A stretch of 55,136 nucleotides of DNA from NCBI GenBank assembly GCA_012837155.1, contig CP051546.1:225338-280473 (forward strand), in the 5' to 3' direction. The stretch's first letter is position 1. The number at the start of each line of letters is the position of its first letter. Both the position numbers and the translations under genes were made by a program. Source of the stretch: Flavobacterium sp. Lineage in GTDB: Bacteria; Bacteroidota; Bacteroidia; Flavobacteriales; Flavobacteriaceae. Shown one piece after another: positions 28,900 to 38,117 of the stretch. The notes beneath the pieces are model-generated. The model saw only the letters and a program-made list of their open reading frames with translations, searched no databases and was not told the origin of the DNA.

Positions 28900-29370
28900 T
28901 TAAATTTTTAAAAATCCTTTGCATTCTTTGACGGTTCTTATTCGTCTGCATACGGCATAACCCTCACGGCTACCGTCATTGTTGGTGTTTCCTTCGATAG
29001 TTTGAATTTTACCGTTTGCCAGTATCTTTTCGACAAAACCAGTATGCCCCAAACCTTTACCAAAATCCATTATAAAAACACATCCCAGTATCGGAGTTGT
29101 AATCCTTAATTCGGGTTTGTTATTCCATTGGTCCAGTACGCCTGCAGTCTTTTTTAATGGGTTTACGGCTTTGGGGTCTATATTTACCGCTTGCTTTACG
29201 CACCAATAAACAAAAGCCATGCACCAGGAATATCCTTTGCCGAGTCCCACACTTTTTAGGTAAATTTCTACTTCGGGACCTGAATTGCTTCCTTTTGGTA
29301 TTTCTTGCACTCCCAATTGCCTTATGGCAATTTCAAGAGCGGTTTCTGCTAATTTCATGCTGTTTGCCAT
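28900..29370 (-). CDS. CHAP-domain endolysin
   Basis: Peptidoglycan amidase/endopeptidase of 156 residues. Catalytic Cys lies in GYSWCMAFVYWC, His in GLGHTGFVEKI and the polar residue in TIEGNTNNDGS, the CHAP pattern. No signal peptide, so it needs a holin or membrane partner; the coiled-coil membrane gene directly upstream overlaps it by 38 bases. Confidence 0.85.
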   Translation of the reverse strand: MANSMKLAETALEIAIRQLGVQEIPKGSNSGPEVEIYLKSVGLGKGYSWCMAFVYWCVKQAVNIDPKAVNPLKKTAGVLDQWNNKPELRITTPILGCVFIMDFGKGLGHTGFVEKILANGKIQTIEGNTNNDGSREGYAVCRRIRTVKECKGFLKI

Positions 29371-29703
29371 TTAACTGTTTGTACTTTCGGAGTTCTACAG
29401 TGAGCGATTCGATTTCATCTATTAAATCCGAAAGACGTTTTGTAGTTCCCTTTTTTCCTCATCCTGTACCAAAATAATCTTGTCCCGTTCTGCGATTCGC
29501 TTGTTTTGCGCTTCGATGACATCTAAGCATTCATCTAATCTTTTCTTTGAATCATCTAGTAAATTTTGATAAAACGAAGCCGATTTAACCTCGTTATCGA
29601 TGTCGATGGACTTTATTTCGACTTTCTCTTTAGGTCTGGCAAAAAGCCAGGTTATCAATGCTGCAAAAAATGCGGTAAGCGTTGGATAAATAAATTGTTC
29701 CAT
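29333..29703 (-). CDS. Holin-like single-pass coiled-coil membrane protein, one frameshift
   Basis: Starts MEQFIYPTLTAFFAALITWLFA, one membrane helix at the N-terminus, then a long charged coiled coil (FYQNLLDDSKKRLDECLDVIEA, then RIAERDKIILVQDEEKREL). After a shift near 29440 the coil goes on LSDLIDEIESLTVELRKYKQ to a stop at 29333, inside the endolysin gene. Place and topology suggest a holin or lysis regulator; not proven. Confidence 0.55.
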
Positions 29704-29755
29704 AAAATGATTGAGATAAAGGCTCTCTATATTGTTGAGAGCCTTTTGTTTATTA

Positions 29756-30673
29756 CTAAATAATTGCCCCGATAAACTCAGCTCTGAAAGGGGTTGCCAA
29801 GAAATAGTGGCGGTATGCCAAATCGTTGGTTTGACCGGAAGGGTTGTCTTTGGCAGCAACAAAATACTGTTTTGTCAAACCTGTCTTTTTAGCGATTCCC
29901 TCTTTGTAGAATGCTACAGAAGCCGTTTTGTCCGTTGGTACCGGAATTGCACCGTAGGCTTTTTTTGCCCCTAAATTGGTATATGAAGGCATTTTAGAAT
30001 ATTTGTACAATTCAAATCCAGCGATAACCGGTGCAGGTTTTCCTTTCACATAATCAACGAGTAGATTACCGAAGTTTTTACGGTCCAATAACAAATCGTT
30101 TTCGTGATTGTTACACAAAATCAATCGTCTGTCCTCTTCGGGAAACCCAGCTTTGTCACAGGCATCTTTAAAAGCAACCAAGTCCACGTAAGTCAATCGA
30201 AAACGACCTGAGGGGTCTTGCAAGGCATCTTCACCACCTGTTGCGAAAAGAACCGGAGTTTTAACCGTGTGGGATGCTGGGGCAATAGAATGCACTGCCT
30301 TATGGAATTTTGAAGAAGTGATTGCTTTTGTTCCTTTGCGGGTCACCACATCAATTTGGTCATAGGATGATCCCATGATTTGATCGTCCGAAAGCTGCAT
30401 CACTTTAGTTTGGTATTTATCCAAAGAAAAACTCAAACTTCCGTCAGCATACACTTGCGCAGGAATTGGGTAAGTGTTATTGTTGATTAAGACGTCCACG
30501 TCAAAATCGGTGGTGGCAATGTGAATCACATTGGATTCGGCGTCCGTTCCTTCGCCCAATTGGGTAACATCGGCATTAAGTTCCGGCACTCCATCAAAGA
30601 AAGGAGCCTGATCTGAATTATCAATGTTCTCAATTACCCTGTCTAACCATATTTCAGGAAAATTTGCTGGCAT
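29756..30673 (-). CDS. Major capsid protein, Mu gpT-like
   Basis: 305 residues, intact. N-terminus MPANFPEIWLDRVIENIDNSDQAP, then a DFDVDVLINNNTYPIPAQVYADGS block and the C-terminal NDLAYRHYFLATPFRAEFIGAII. It is the first large structural gene after protease and scaffold, and it is about the length of gpT-type capsid proteins. The fold should be HK97. Confidence 0.85.
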   Translation of the reverse strand: MPANFPEIWLDRVIENIDNSDQAPFFDGVPELNADVTQLGEGTDAESNVIHIATTDFDVDVLINNNTYPIPAQVYADGSLSFSLDKYQTKVMQLSDDQIMGSSYDQIDVVTRKGTKAITSSKFHKAVHSIAPASHTVKTPVLFATGGEDALQDPSGRFRLTYVDLVAFKDACDKAGFPEEDRRLILCNNHENDLLLDRKNFGNLLVDYVKGKPAPVIAGFELYKYSKMPSYTNLGAKKAYGAIPVPTDKTASVAFYKEGIAKKTGLTKQYFVAAKDNPSGQTNDLAYRHYFLATPFRAEFIGAII

Positions 30674-30676
30674 TTT

Positions 30677-31131
30677 TTATTTGTTTTTAGTGAATAATTT
30701 TTTGTACTCGTCCGCATTGGTCGTTTTGAATGCCAATTGTTCCTGATGCGACAACTTAAGGAAGTCCTCTTTTGTGGTTACTCCTGCATTTTGTCCAGGA
30801 ACAATATCAGCTGCCAACGAAACTTTTTTAGGTAACATGGCAATGGTGTTTTTTGCCAATTCCAAATTGGACTTGGCCAGATTAACGAAGTCATCTTTTT
30901 TGGTTGCAGGAATACGCCCCTCGGTAATGGCTAGTGTCACCATTTCGGAAATCTCCGCTTCTTGCGCAACTTCCTGTGCAGTTTCATGGGCAAGTACTTT
31001 TGCCCTCAGAGCAGTGTTTTCCGTTGACAGTTTCAAAATAGCCGCTTCGACTACTTCAACTTCCACCTCCGGAGTTTCTTTGTCAAACTTTAATGCCACT
31101 AATGAGGCAAGTGATAAAAGGATTTTTTTCA
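30677..31131 (-). CDS. Capsid scaffold protein
   Basis: Starts MKKILLSLASLVALKFDKETP and has a helical, charged body (TALRAKVLAHETAQEVAQEAEI) ending SHQEQLAFKTTNADEYKKLFTKNK. The frame is open upstream to 31327 without a stop and joins the protease region, so protease and scaffold may share one long frame with an internal start at 31131, as Mu genes I and Z do. It precedes the capsid gene by three bases. Confidence 0.65.
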
Positions 31132-31227
31132 TGTTTATTGATTTTAATTCTAATTTTCGAACGGGTTTACTATCGCTTATGTCCTCGTTTTGTAAATCTT
31201 CCGGTTGTAGCGACAAACACAGTTGCT

Positions 31228-31659
31228 TTACTTCATCGTCTTTAACAACACCCCATCTTGAGCATACAGTCGAATGGAATTCGCATTGGACGGCACGGCC
31301 ACTATCGAACATTCGTATAGTTCGCATTTCTCCATTACGAGTTCGGTACCGATAATTTTAAGGTCTTCACGATTGAAGGTGATTCCCATCGAACAGGAGT
31401 TGATAAAACCGCGATCTACTTTCCCGGATATTTTCGCCGCATCCTCATCCTCCATGTCAAAAAGGGGTTCTCCCAAAAGCAAATCATTTTTAACGGCAAT
31501 GTTTTCCCACTTACCCAGTACGGATTCGGTGCTATTCCAATGCTGGTTAAGCATCATCGGATTTTTATTGAATCGCTTCAAACTGATTCCTGCAGTTCGG
31601 ATTCGAAATCCATAACTGTTGGTTTGGTTTTGGTCATTAAAAACAAATGGTTTAGGCAT
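31228..31659 (-). CDS. Prohead protease, HK97/Mu gpI-like
   Basis: 143 residues in this frame. MLNQHWNSTESVLGKWENIAV carries the catalytic His region and FINSCSMGITFNREDLK the Ser region of U35-type prohead proteases; ELYECSIVAVPSNANSIRL is the strongly conserved strand after it. The frame ends at 31228, but the overlapping frame (DDEVKQLCLSLQPEDLQ) continues in sense to the scaffold, so the true protein is probably longer. First gene of the leftward late operon. Confidence 0.75.
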   Translation of the reverse strand: MPKPFVFNDQNQTNSYGFRIRTAGISLKRFNKNPMMLNQHWNSTESVLGKWENIAVKNDLLLGEPLFDMEDEDAAKISGKVDRGFINSCSMGITFNREDLKIIGTELVMEKCELYECSIVAVPSNANSIRLYAQDGVLLKTMK

Positions 31660-31821
31660 AAGCTATAGTGTTGATGTTCTGTTTTGAGAGGACAAATTTT
31701 AGGCGAAAAAGCAAGGAGTGCAAAGAAGTTTGCAAGCTATGCTACAATTGTTGCAACCCTTGCAAACATTGAACTTTAAAGGTGTTTTGTTTTTCAACTT
31801 TGCCTAATAAAAGCGTAAATA
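31660..31821. promoter_or_regulatory. Divergent late control region with three TTGCAA sites
   Basis: 162 bases between the two divergent late operons. TTGCAA occurs at 31730-31735, 31751-31756 and 31760-31765, a palindrome that could bind a regulator. No clear TAnnTTTG box was found, which fits a promoter that needs a phage activator. No gene seen. Confidence 0.45.
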
Positions 31822-32259
31822 ATGAGCGAATTAACCAATGAGAAAAAGAGAGCATTAGCCGAAAGAATGTTTATACATGACGGGATGACCTGTAAGGCCA
31901 TTGCGGGTGATTTGGACGTTTCGGAGCAAACCCTAAGCCGATGGAGAAAAGGAAGAGAAGGGGAAAAAGACTGGGATTTAAGAAGGTCTCAGCACTTGGC
32001 CGCCCCACACGTATTAAGGGAACTACTTCTAAAAGAACTACAGGTAGTGGCCGAAGGAAACAAGTCTAATATTGATGCGGATGCACTGATTAAAATATCC
32101 AAAGTAATAGAAGCATTGTCGGACAAGGTTTCCGTTCAATTGGTTTTGAGTGTCTTCAAAGAATTCGATAACTGGATGGTTCAGCAAGACCCCAAAGCGG
32201 CAATTTCCTTTTTGCCCTGGCACAAGCAATTTCTTTTGTACAAAGCTTCCATCGAATAA
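31822..32259 (+). CDS. Terminase small subunit-like protein, DUF1804/Mu gp27-like
   Basis: 145 residues, intact. A helix-turn-helix (GMTCKAIAGDLDVSEQTLSRWRKG) is followed by a helical body. This is the pattern of DUF1804, which precedes the terminase large subunit in Mu-like phages. It is the first rightward late gene, consistent with DNA recognition in packaging. Confidence 0.75.
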   Translation: MSELTNEKKRALAERMFIHDGMTCKAIAGDLDVSEQTLSRWRKGREGEKDWDLRRSQHLAAPHVLRELLLKELQVVAEGNKSNIDADALIKISKVIEALSDKVSVQLVLSVFKEFDNWMVQQDPKAAISFLPWHKQFLLYKASIE

Positions 32260-32398
32260 TTTCAGGAATCGCATTGACAAACTAAAATCTTACCCCTTTA
32301 AAAACCCTTTAAACCTTTGTTTTAAGAACATAATACCTAAAAAACAAGCACTAATTAGTCAGGTGTGAAAAAACGGCTTAAAAACAACCTTTATAAAA

Positions 32399-33967
32399 AT
32401 GACACCGAATTCCAAATACCTTAAAGGACTACTCGACTACGACAAGCACTGCCAGCGTATCAGTAAATCTACCACAATCAACATCCATGAAACCATAAAG
32501 GAAAAAGCGGACAGGATTAAGAAAAGTGAAAAAACGTATGTGCAATGGTTCGAGGATTATTTCCCGGACTATGCCAAAAAGAAATGCGGTTGGTTTCATA
32601 CCAAAATGGCCAATATCATTATCAAAAATAAGCGGGTTCGCTTTTTGGGGGAAATGTTTCGCTCTGCAGGGAAGTCCGTGCATATCGATATGGGAATTCC
32701 GCTCTATCTGTATCTGGTAAAAAACGACCTGAGATTTATGCTTTTGATTGGGGAAACCGAACCCAAAGCAAAAAGATTGTTATCCGGTATTCAAGGGCAG
32801 TTACAGTACAACAACCGCATAATAAATGATTACGGGGTTAAATTCAAACACGGCAATTGGGCTGATGGGGATTTTACCACTGCAGATGGGGTCAAATTCA
32901 TGTGTTTGGGTTTCGGGCAAAATCCAAGGGGTGCCAGGGAACAATCCGAACGCCCGGATTATATCGCCGTGGATGACGTTGATGACAAACGCCACGTGAA
33001 CAACGACCGAATGATGCGAGAGGCTATCGATTTTATAACCGAAGATATTTGGGGTTGTTTCGATTCCGATGATGATGCTACGGAACGTTTTGTTTATGCC
33101 AACAACAACTTTCATAAAAACAGTATCACCAACCGTTTAAAAATCTACTTCAATGAAACCATAAAGAAACAGAAAGAAGCAGGGGAAAGCGATGAAATAC
33201 TATTTAAGGTTCTGACCGTTTGCGCCGTCAAGGACACAAAAGACTTTGTGCCGGAATGGATTGAAAAAACCAGTGCGGATTACTGGCGTAAAAAATTCCG
33301 TTCCATGCCATACCGTTCCTTTATGCGGGAGTACATGCACGTACATATCGAGGACGGGGCAATTTTCAAATATGAAGATATTGATTATAAAAAAGCCCTG
33401 CCGTTACGGGACTATCAAGCCTTGTGTTTTTATGGGGATTTATCATATAAAGCAAATGCCGATTACAAAGCTTTGGTTTTGGTGGGTAAAAAAGGAAAGG
33501 AGTTTCACATACTCTTGGCTTACCTGCAACAGAAAAGCCGTGCGCACGCCGCCAAATGGCTCTATAACCAATACGAGCGATACAACCTGCAGCAGGTTAA
33601 TATCCGCTATCTCATTGAGGGGCTTTTTGCCATGGATGAGTTCGTGTCCGATTTTGATGCCGAAGGGGAAACAAGAGGTTATCATATTCCAGTGGTGGCA
33701 GACAAAAGAAGCAAGGCCGATAAATACGACCGTATAGAAAGCCTATCAGGGCATTTTGAACGCAAAAGTGTATTCTTCAATTCCGATGACATTCCGGACA
33801 ATGACATGCAAACACTCATTGATCAGTTTCTTGCTTTCGAAAAAGGAAGCCAGGCGCATGATGATGGACCCGATGCAACGCACGGAGCGTTTTCTGTAGT
33901 CAATTTATCCACGCATCAAAGTAAGAACGTATATGCCTTTGGTAGCAGACCCAGTCGTAAATATTAA
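32399..33967 (+). CDS. Terminase large subunit, Mu gp28-like
   Basis: 522 residues, intact. ATPase part: Walker A-like MFRSAGKSVHIDMG, Walker B PDYIAVDDVDD. Nuclease part: first acidic site in CFYGDLSYKANADYKALVLVG and a late one in KGSQAHDDGPDATHGAFSV. It packages DNA into the prohead and cuts it. Starts 139 bases after the small subunit; the gap has no gene. Confidence 0.9.
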   Translation: MTPNSKYLKGLLDYDKHCQRISKSTTINIHETIKEKADRIKKSEKTYVQWFEDYFPDYAKKKCGWFHTKMANIIIKNKRVRFLGEMFRSAGKSVHIDMGIPLYLYLVKNDLRFMLLIGETEPKAKRLLSGIQGQLQYNNRIINDYGVKFKHGNWADGDFTTADGVKFMCLGFGQNPRGAREQSERPDYIAVDDVDDKRHVNNDRMMREAIDFITEDIWGCFDSDDDATERFVYANNNFHKNSITNRLKIYFNETIKKQKEAGESDEILFKVLTVCAVKDTKDFVPEWIEKTSADYWRKKFRSMPYRSFMREYMHVHIEDGAIFKYEDIDYKKALPLRDYQALCFYGDLSYKANADYKALVLVGKKGKEFHILLAYLQQKSRAHAAKWLYNQYERYNLQQVNIRYLIEGLFAMDEFVSDFDAEGETRGYHIPVVADKRSKADKYDRIESLSGHFERKSVFFNSDDIPDNDMQTLIDQFLAFEKGSQAHDDGPDATHGAFSVVNLSTHQSKNVYAFGSRPSRKY

Positions 33968-33987
33968 AATCAATCAAAATATAAACA

Positions 33988-34146
33988 ATGAGTAAAATAG
34001 CAATTTATCAAACAGGAGTGGATGTGTTAGGATTTCCAACTTATGTAGAACATCATATCCACAGAGGGGCAAACCCTCTAAACAAAATTTCTCAGAAAAA
34101 GACTTTTTGGGTGACAGTAACCGAAGTATTCACAAAACAGTTTTAA
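33988..34146 (+). CDS. Small hypothetical protein
   Basis: 52 residues: starts MSKIAIYQTGVDVLGFPTYVE and ends VTVTEVFTKQF. It fits exactly between the terminase and the gp36-like gene, two bases from the next ATG, so it is likely translated with them. Unknown function. Confidence 0.55.
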   Translation: MSKIAIYQTGVDVLGFPTYVEHHIHRGANPLNKISQKKTFWVTVTEVFTKQF

Positions 34147-34147
34147 T

Positions 34148-34594
34148 ATGTTCATCACGATACAGGAACTCAACACGGCAATATATGATTACCAATTACA
34201 GCAAATCATTGAGCGAAACCAAGACATTGCCTTAACGGCAATCGCTACTGCAGAACAGGAAGTGCGAAGCTATCTCAGTCCTAACAGCCGAAAAGAATGG
34301 CAGGACGGCCGACCTCGCTATGATGTGGAAGCCATTTTTTCCAAACAGGGAACCGAGCGCAATGCACTCATCATGCAGCACCTTAAAACGGTCTCGGTTT
34401 GGTATGTCTGCCAGCTATCCAACGTGGATATGGTTTATGAACCAATCAAAGACAGATATGATCGGGCAACTGACCACTTGAAACGAATTGCAAAAGGAGA
34501 AGTTACCCTTAGTCTCCCTTTACTGGATGAAGCCGATAGTCCGGAACCCCAACCCTTCCGATTTGGAAGTAGAATTAAATTTAATCACGAATAA
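34148..34594 (+). CDS. DUF1320/Mu gp36-like head-tail connector
   Basis: 148 residues, intact. MFITIQELNTAIYDYQLQQII, AIATAEQEVRSYLSPN and the ending helix with DRYDRATDHLKRIAKGEV is the DUF1320 pattern (gp36, the head-completion protein). In Mu it follows the capsid gene; here it sits between terminase and portal. Confidence 0.75.
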   Translation: MFITIQELNTAIYDYQLQQIIERNQDIALTAIATAEQEVRSYLSPNSRKEWQDGRPRYDVEAIFSKQGTERNALIMQHLKTVSVWYVCQLSNVDMVYEPIKDRYDRATDHLKRIAKGEVTLSLPLLDEADSPEPQPFRFGSRIKFNHE

Positions 34595-34596
34595 GC

Positions 34597-35820
34597 ATGA
34601 GAAAGAACAATAACAGAAATTCCGTTTCATTGGCAAAGGCTTCGACTCCTGCAGCTGCAGCGCAACCCAAACGCTATTTGCCGTATGACATAAAAGCGGT
34701 AAGCCGCACCCGTCAGGATATACTGAGCTGGAATCAGGCTTTAAAAATGGCACAAAGTGATACCCCTAAGAATTACAAATTACAATTATTGTATGACGAA
34801 ATCAGCAATGATGCGCTTTTGTCTTCCCAAATCCAAAACCGAAAACAACAATTGTTATCTGCTTCCTTTTCGCTGAAAAATACCAAAGGGGATGTTGACG
34901 AAGAACAAACCAGGAAACTGAAAAACAGTCCCGTTTACAGGCAGTTGACTATGGCAGTATTGGACAGTTTGTATTATGGGTATTCGCTAGTTGAATTAAG
35001 CGTGTTTAAAGACACGAAAGGACAATTACAACCAACGGTGATTACTTTACCACGCGCGAACTGCGTGCCTCAAACAGGATTGTTTTATAAGGATTACACG
35101 ATAGACAAGGCAATTCTATACAGGGAAATGCCTGAGTTTGGTACTTGGATATTAGAATTTAATTCTGGGGAACTGGGATTACTTAATAAAGCGGTGAGCC
35201 ACGTGTTATTTAAGCGTTTTGCTCAGTCCTGTTGGAGTGAACTCTGCGAGATTTACGGTATTCCGCCAAGGGTATTAACCACCAATACCCAAGATTCCAA
35301 TATGCTGCGCCGTGGTGAGCAAATGATGAAAGACATGGGAAATGCCGCGTGGTTCATCATTGATAGCACTGAAAAATTTGAATGGGCCACTGGAGTAACA
35401 ACCAGTGGAGACGTTTATAAAAACCTGATTAACTTGTGTAACAATGAAGCTTCAATGCTGATTTCAGGTGCAATCATTGGGCAGGATACCAAACACGGAA
35501 GCAAAGGGAAAGAGCAAAGTTCCCAGGATATGCTTTGGCAGTTGGTATTGTCGGATATGGAGCAAGTGGAGCAATATTGGAACAATACCATTATTCCGGC
35601 ATTGATAAACTGTGGTTTTCTGAAAGGCGACATCTTCTTTGAATTTGACCCACAGGAAGACACCAAGCAACTTTTTGACATGACGGCAAAATTTTTGAAC
35701 GATTACGATGTTCCTGCAGAATTTATCACACAAAAATTTGGTATTCCGGTTACTAAGAAAGTTCCAGCTACTCCCAAATCAGGGAACCAATTAAGCCTTG
35801 AGAACGGTTTTTTCGATTAG
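34597..35820 (+). CDS. Portal protein, DUF935/Mu gp29-like
   Basis: 407 residues. Portal family features: YKLQLLYDEISNDALLSSQIQNRK, VLDSLYYGYSLVELSVF, CWSELCEIYGIPPRVLTTN and NACMLISG-type SMLISGAIIGQDT. It forms the vertex through which DNA enters. The frame after its stop continues in sense for another 20 codons (LGPGSLYKEQFSVKQYF), so portal and MuF may be joined or overlap, with an indel in the TTTTTT run at about 35808-35813. Confidence 0.85.
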   Translation: MRKNNNRNSVSLAKASTPAAAAQPKRYLPYDIKAVSRTRQDILSWNQALKMAQSDTPKNYKLQLLYDEISNDALLSSQIQNRKQQLLSASFSLKNTKGDVDEEQTRKLKNSPVYRQLTMAVLDSLYYGYSLVELSVFKDTKGQLQPTVITLPRANCVPQTGLFYKDYTIDKAILYREMPEFGTWILEFNSGELGLLNKAVSHVLFKRFAQSCWSELCEIYGIPPRVLTTNTQDSNMLRRGEQMMKDMGNAAWFIIDSTEKFEWATGVTTSGDVYKNLINLCNNEASMLISGAIIGQDTKHGSKGKEQSSQDMLWQLVLSDMEQVEQYWNNTIIPALINCGFLKGDIFFEFDPQEDTKQLFDMTAKFLNDYDVPAEFITQKFGIPVTKKVPATPKSGNQLSLENGFFD

Positions 35821-36728
35821 GCCCCGGTTCTTTATATAAAGAACAGTTTTCAGTAAAACAGTATTTCGGGGCGTTACATCAAAAATTGGAATTGGATTAC
35901 AAGCCGTGCGATTGTGAGAGTTGCCAAACGGCTCAATTATCATTGTCTGATAATTCAAAATTTAAAGCCGTTTTAAATGCCTCTAAAAAGGCTTTTAAAC
36001 GATTGCATAAAGACGGGAAATACGACCCAAAAGAGTTGTATAAAATAGCGGAATACAAAGAGTTGATTGATGCTACTGCAGAAGTGTTGCAAAGTGCCAT
36101 TACCCATGAAGTGCCACAAGAACTTAGGGATTATCTCGAGAAAGATGCTTTTGTATTTAGCGGACTAAAAGCGCACGCCCAACTTACCGAAGCCCGAAAT
36201 CTGCTTAAAAACGAAAAAGGGGAAGTACGTCCGTATTACGAATTTGAGCAGCAGATTTTAAAAACTCAACACGGCCTACAATAAAAATTATCTCGAGGCA
36301 GAATACCTATTCGCTGTCCAATCGGCTCAAAGTGCTGCAAACTGGGTGGGTTATAGCGATGATACTGAGCGATATTATTTGCAATATCGAACTGCGGGTG
36401 ATGATAAAGTTCGTGATTCACACCGCACTTTGAATGGGATTACACTTCCAAAAGACGATCCGTTTTGGTTGTATTATTATACGCCAAACGGTTGGCGCTG
36501 CCGTTGTCAAGTAGTGGAGGTTTTAGCTTCCAAAAACGAAAAAAGCAATAGTAAAACAGCTACTGCCAAAGCTAAAGATGCCACAACAGCAATAGGCAAA
36601 AGCGGTAAAAACACTTTAGAAATGTTTCGTTTTAATCCGGGCATTGATAAAAACTGATGCCTCCGGAGAATGCTTATACCAAAGTGGTAGGTGCAAACAA
36701 AGCAATTAAATCATTGGAAAGCAAATAA
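35821..36728 (+). CDS. MuF-like head morphogenesis protein, two frameshifts
   Basis: About 300 residues. The signature MuF block is RTAGDDKVRDSHRTLNGITLPKDDPFW with the following NGWRCRCQVVEV; ahead of it FEQQILK and YLEAEYLFAVQSAQSAANW. Shifts: near 36262 (…ILKTQH against ILKLNT) and near 36650 where one A is missing; the last part reads KKLMPPENAYTKVVGANKAIK. A cysteine pair CDCESC lies near the start. No good ATG was found at the start; the frame opens near 35802. MuF proteins are minor head components, sometimes fused to effectors; none is seen here. Confidence 0.8.
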
Positions 36729-36731
36729 GTT

Positions 36732-37296
36732 ATGAATCCAAACGATTTTCTTAAAAAAATCCTCCAAGATGTAAAAGTAGATGCTTCGCAACACTTTGAC
36801 CGAAACTTTGAGCGCAAAGCCTTTTTCAATCAAAAGTGGCCAGCGAGCAGAATGCAAAATAACCGTGGGTCTTTAATGATGCGCACCGGGGCTTTGAGGC
36901 GTTCAATTCGGTCTAATATTCAAGGAAATCAAATTGTATGGAAAAGTTCCCTGCCTTATGGGAGTTTACACAATGAGGGCGGGGAAATTATAGTGACTGA
37001 TAAAATGAAGCGTTTTTTTTGGGCAATGTTCTATAAAAGCGATGGGGCAATCACAATGAAACGGGAGGGTTCCGGGAATGTTAAAATGCGGAACACCGAG
37101 CGTAACAGAAAACTATCCTCAGAAGCCGAACAATGGAAAGCCATGGCACTGCAGAAAACAGGCAAAAAAATGAAAGTCCCAAACGACAGTTCATTGGCAA
37201 TCATCCCGTAATAAAAGGCGTGATCATTCGGGCAATAAACAACAACATGAAAGAACTGGGACAGGGACTTCTTAAACAATTCAAAAAAAATAGATG
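36732..37296 (+). CDS. Virion morphogenesis protein, Mu gpG-like, one frameshift
   Basis: Tail-completion type protein. WPASRMQNNRGSLMMRTGALRRSIRS and SLPYGSLHNEGGEIIVTDKMKRF is the gpG/Phage_tail_S signature. The frame shifts near 37178; after it the sense goes on PKRQFIGNHPVIKGVIIRAIN to a TGA at 37294-37296 that overlaps the next ATG (ATGA). About 188 residues once joined. Confidence 0.8.
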
Positions 37297-37746
37297 AAAA
37301 TAATTTTACAGAATATTCAAAACCGATTGTCAACAGTCTCAGAACTGAGATACATAGACGAAGACTGGGGGCAATTGGACTATTACAGTCAGAACATGCC
37401 CGTGCAGTGGCCATGTTGCTTAATCGATATTAGCGATATCGCTTTTTCAAACATTGGAGTTGACCGAACCAAGACTCCAATCAATAGGCAAATGGCTAAG
37501 GTTATGGCTAAAATAACACTTGCCAATGTAAAATATGGTAACACCAGCTTGCAGGCTCCGCAAACCCAAAAAGATGAATCTTGGATGATTTGGGAACTGG
37601 CACAGAAAATACATGAAAAACTACACGGATTTAAGCCCAATGAAACGAGCGGGGGAATGATTCGTAAAAGTTTGATTCGTAATTTGAGAGAAGACGGCGT
37701 ACAGGAATATCAAATTTTATATGAGTTTGAATCGCAAAATATTTAA
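37294..37746 (+). CDS. Hypothetical head-tail connector-region protein
   Basis: 150 residues, intact. MKIILQNIQNRLSTVSELRYIDEDWGQLDYY, then PVQWPCCLIDISDIAFSNIG and EYQILYEFESQNI at the end resemble tail-terminator proteins (Mu gp37 place) in layout, but no family is recognised with confidence. Last gene of the rightward late operon; a terminator follows at 37763. Confidence 0.6.
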   Translation: MKIILQNIQNRLSTVSELRYIDEDWGQLDYYSQNMPVQWPCCLIDISDIAFSNIGVDRTKTPINRQMAKVMAKITLANVKYGNTSLQAPQTQKDESWMIWELAQKIHEKLHGFKPNETSGGMIRKSLIRNLREDGVQEYQILYEFESQNI

Positions 37747-37760
37747 TAAACAAGAGCAAA

Positions 37761-37787
37761 AAAAACCGTCTGAAATTCAGACGGTTT
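37761..37787. terminator. Terminator 1 of a matched pair around the cargo island
   Basis: AACCGTCTGAA and TTCAGACGGTT form an 11-bp stem with A and T runs, able to stop both converging transcripts. The stop of the minus-strand gene 37786-38115 lies inside its tail. An almost identical hairpin is at 38769-38800. Confidence 0.82.
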
Positions 37788-38115
37788 AATCTACTAATTT
37801 ATTACCAAATTTACCTATTAGAGCGGCTCCTATACCTGTTACAAACATTTTTTCCAAATTGGCAATTTCTGCAACTTTTAGCCACCTCCAGGATTCAGGA
37901 GTTATCAGGTGATAAACAACAACAAACGCAATGGCTGTAAATGAAATCCCCATAAACCAGATTAGGCAAATTTTTAGCCAATGAAAATGTTGTTTTTCAC
38001 TTTCATCCCTTTTTTTATCAGGAGTTAATATCTCAGAAGCAATCGTTGATACTTTTTTAATGTCAACCTTCTCGTCTTTTAGTTTATCTAGTTTTCTAAA
38101 ATCAATTACCGCCAT
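37786..38115 (-). CDS. Small membrane protein, putative toxin partner of the Panacea protein
   Basis: 109 residues, intact. A soluble N-terminus (FRKLDKLKDEKVDIKKVSTI) is followed by one clear membrane helix (LIWFMGISFTAIAFVVVYHL) and a second, amphipathic stretch (KMFVTGIGAALIGKFGNKL). Its ATG is two bases after the Panacea gene stop, and the two are transcribed together. PanAT toxin-antitoxin systems pair a Panacea antitoxin with varied toxins, several of them membrane-active. Toxin role is inferred from this arrangement; no toxin family is recognised. Confidence 0.6.
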   Translation of the reverse strand: MAVIDFRKLDKLKDEKVDIKKVSTIASEILTPDKKRDESEKQHFHWLKICLIWFMGISFTAIAFVVVYHLITPESWRWLKVAEIANLEKMFVTGIGAALIGKFGNKLVD

Positions 38116-38117
38116 TA

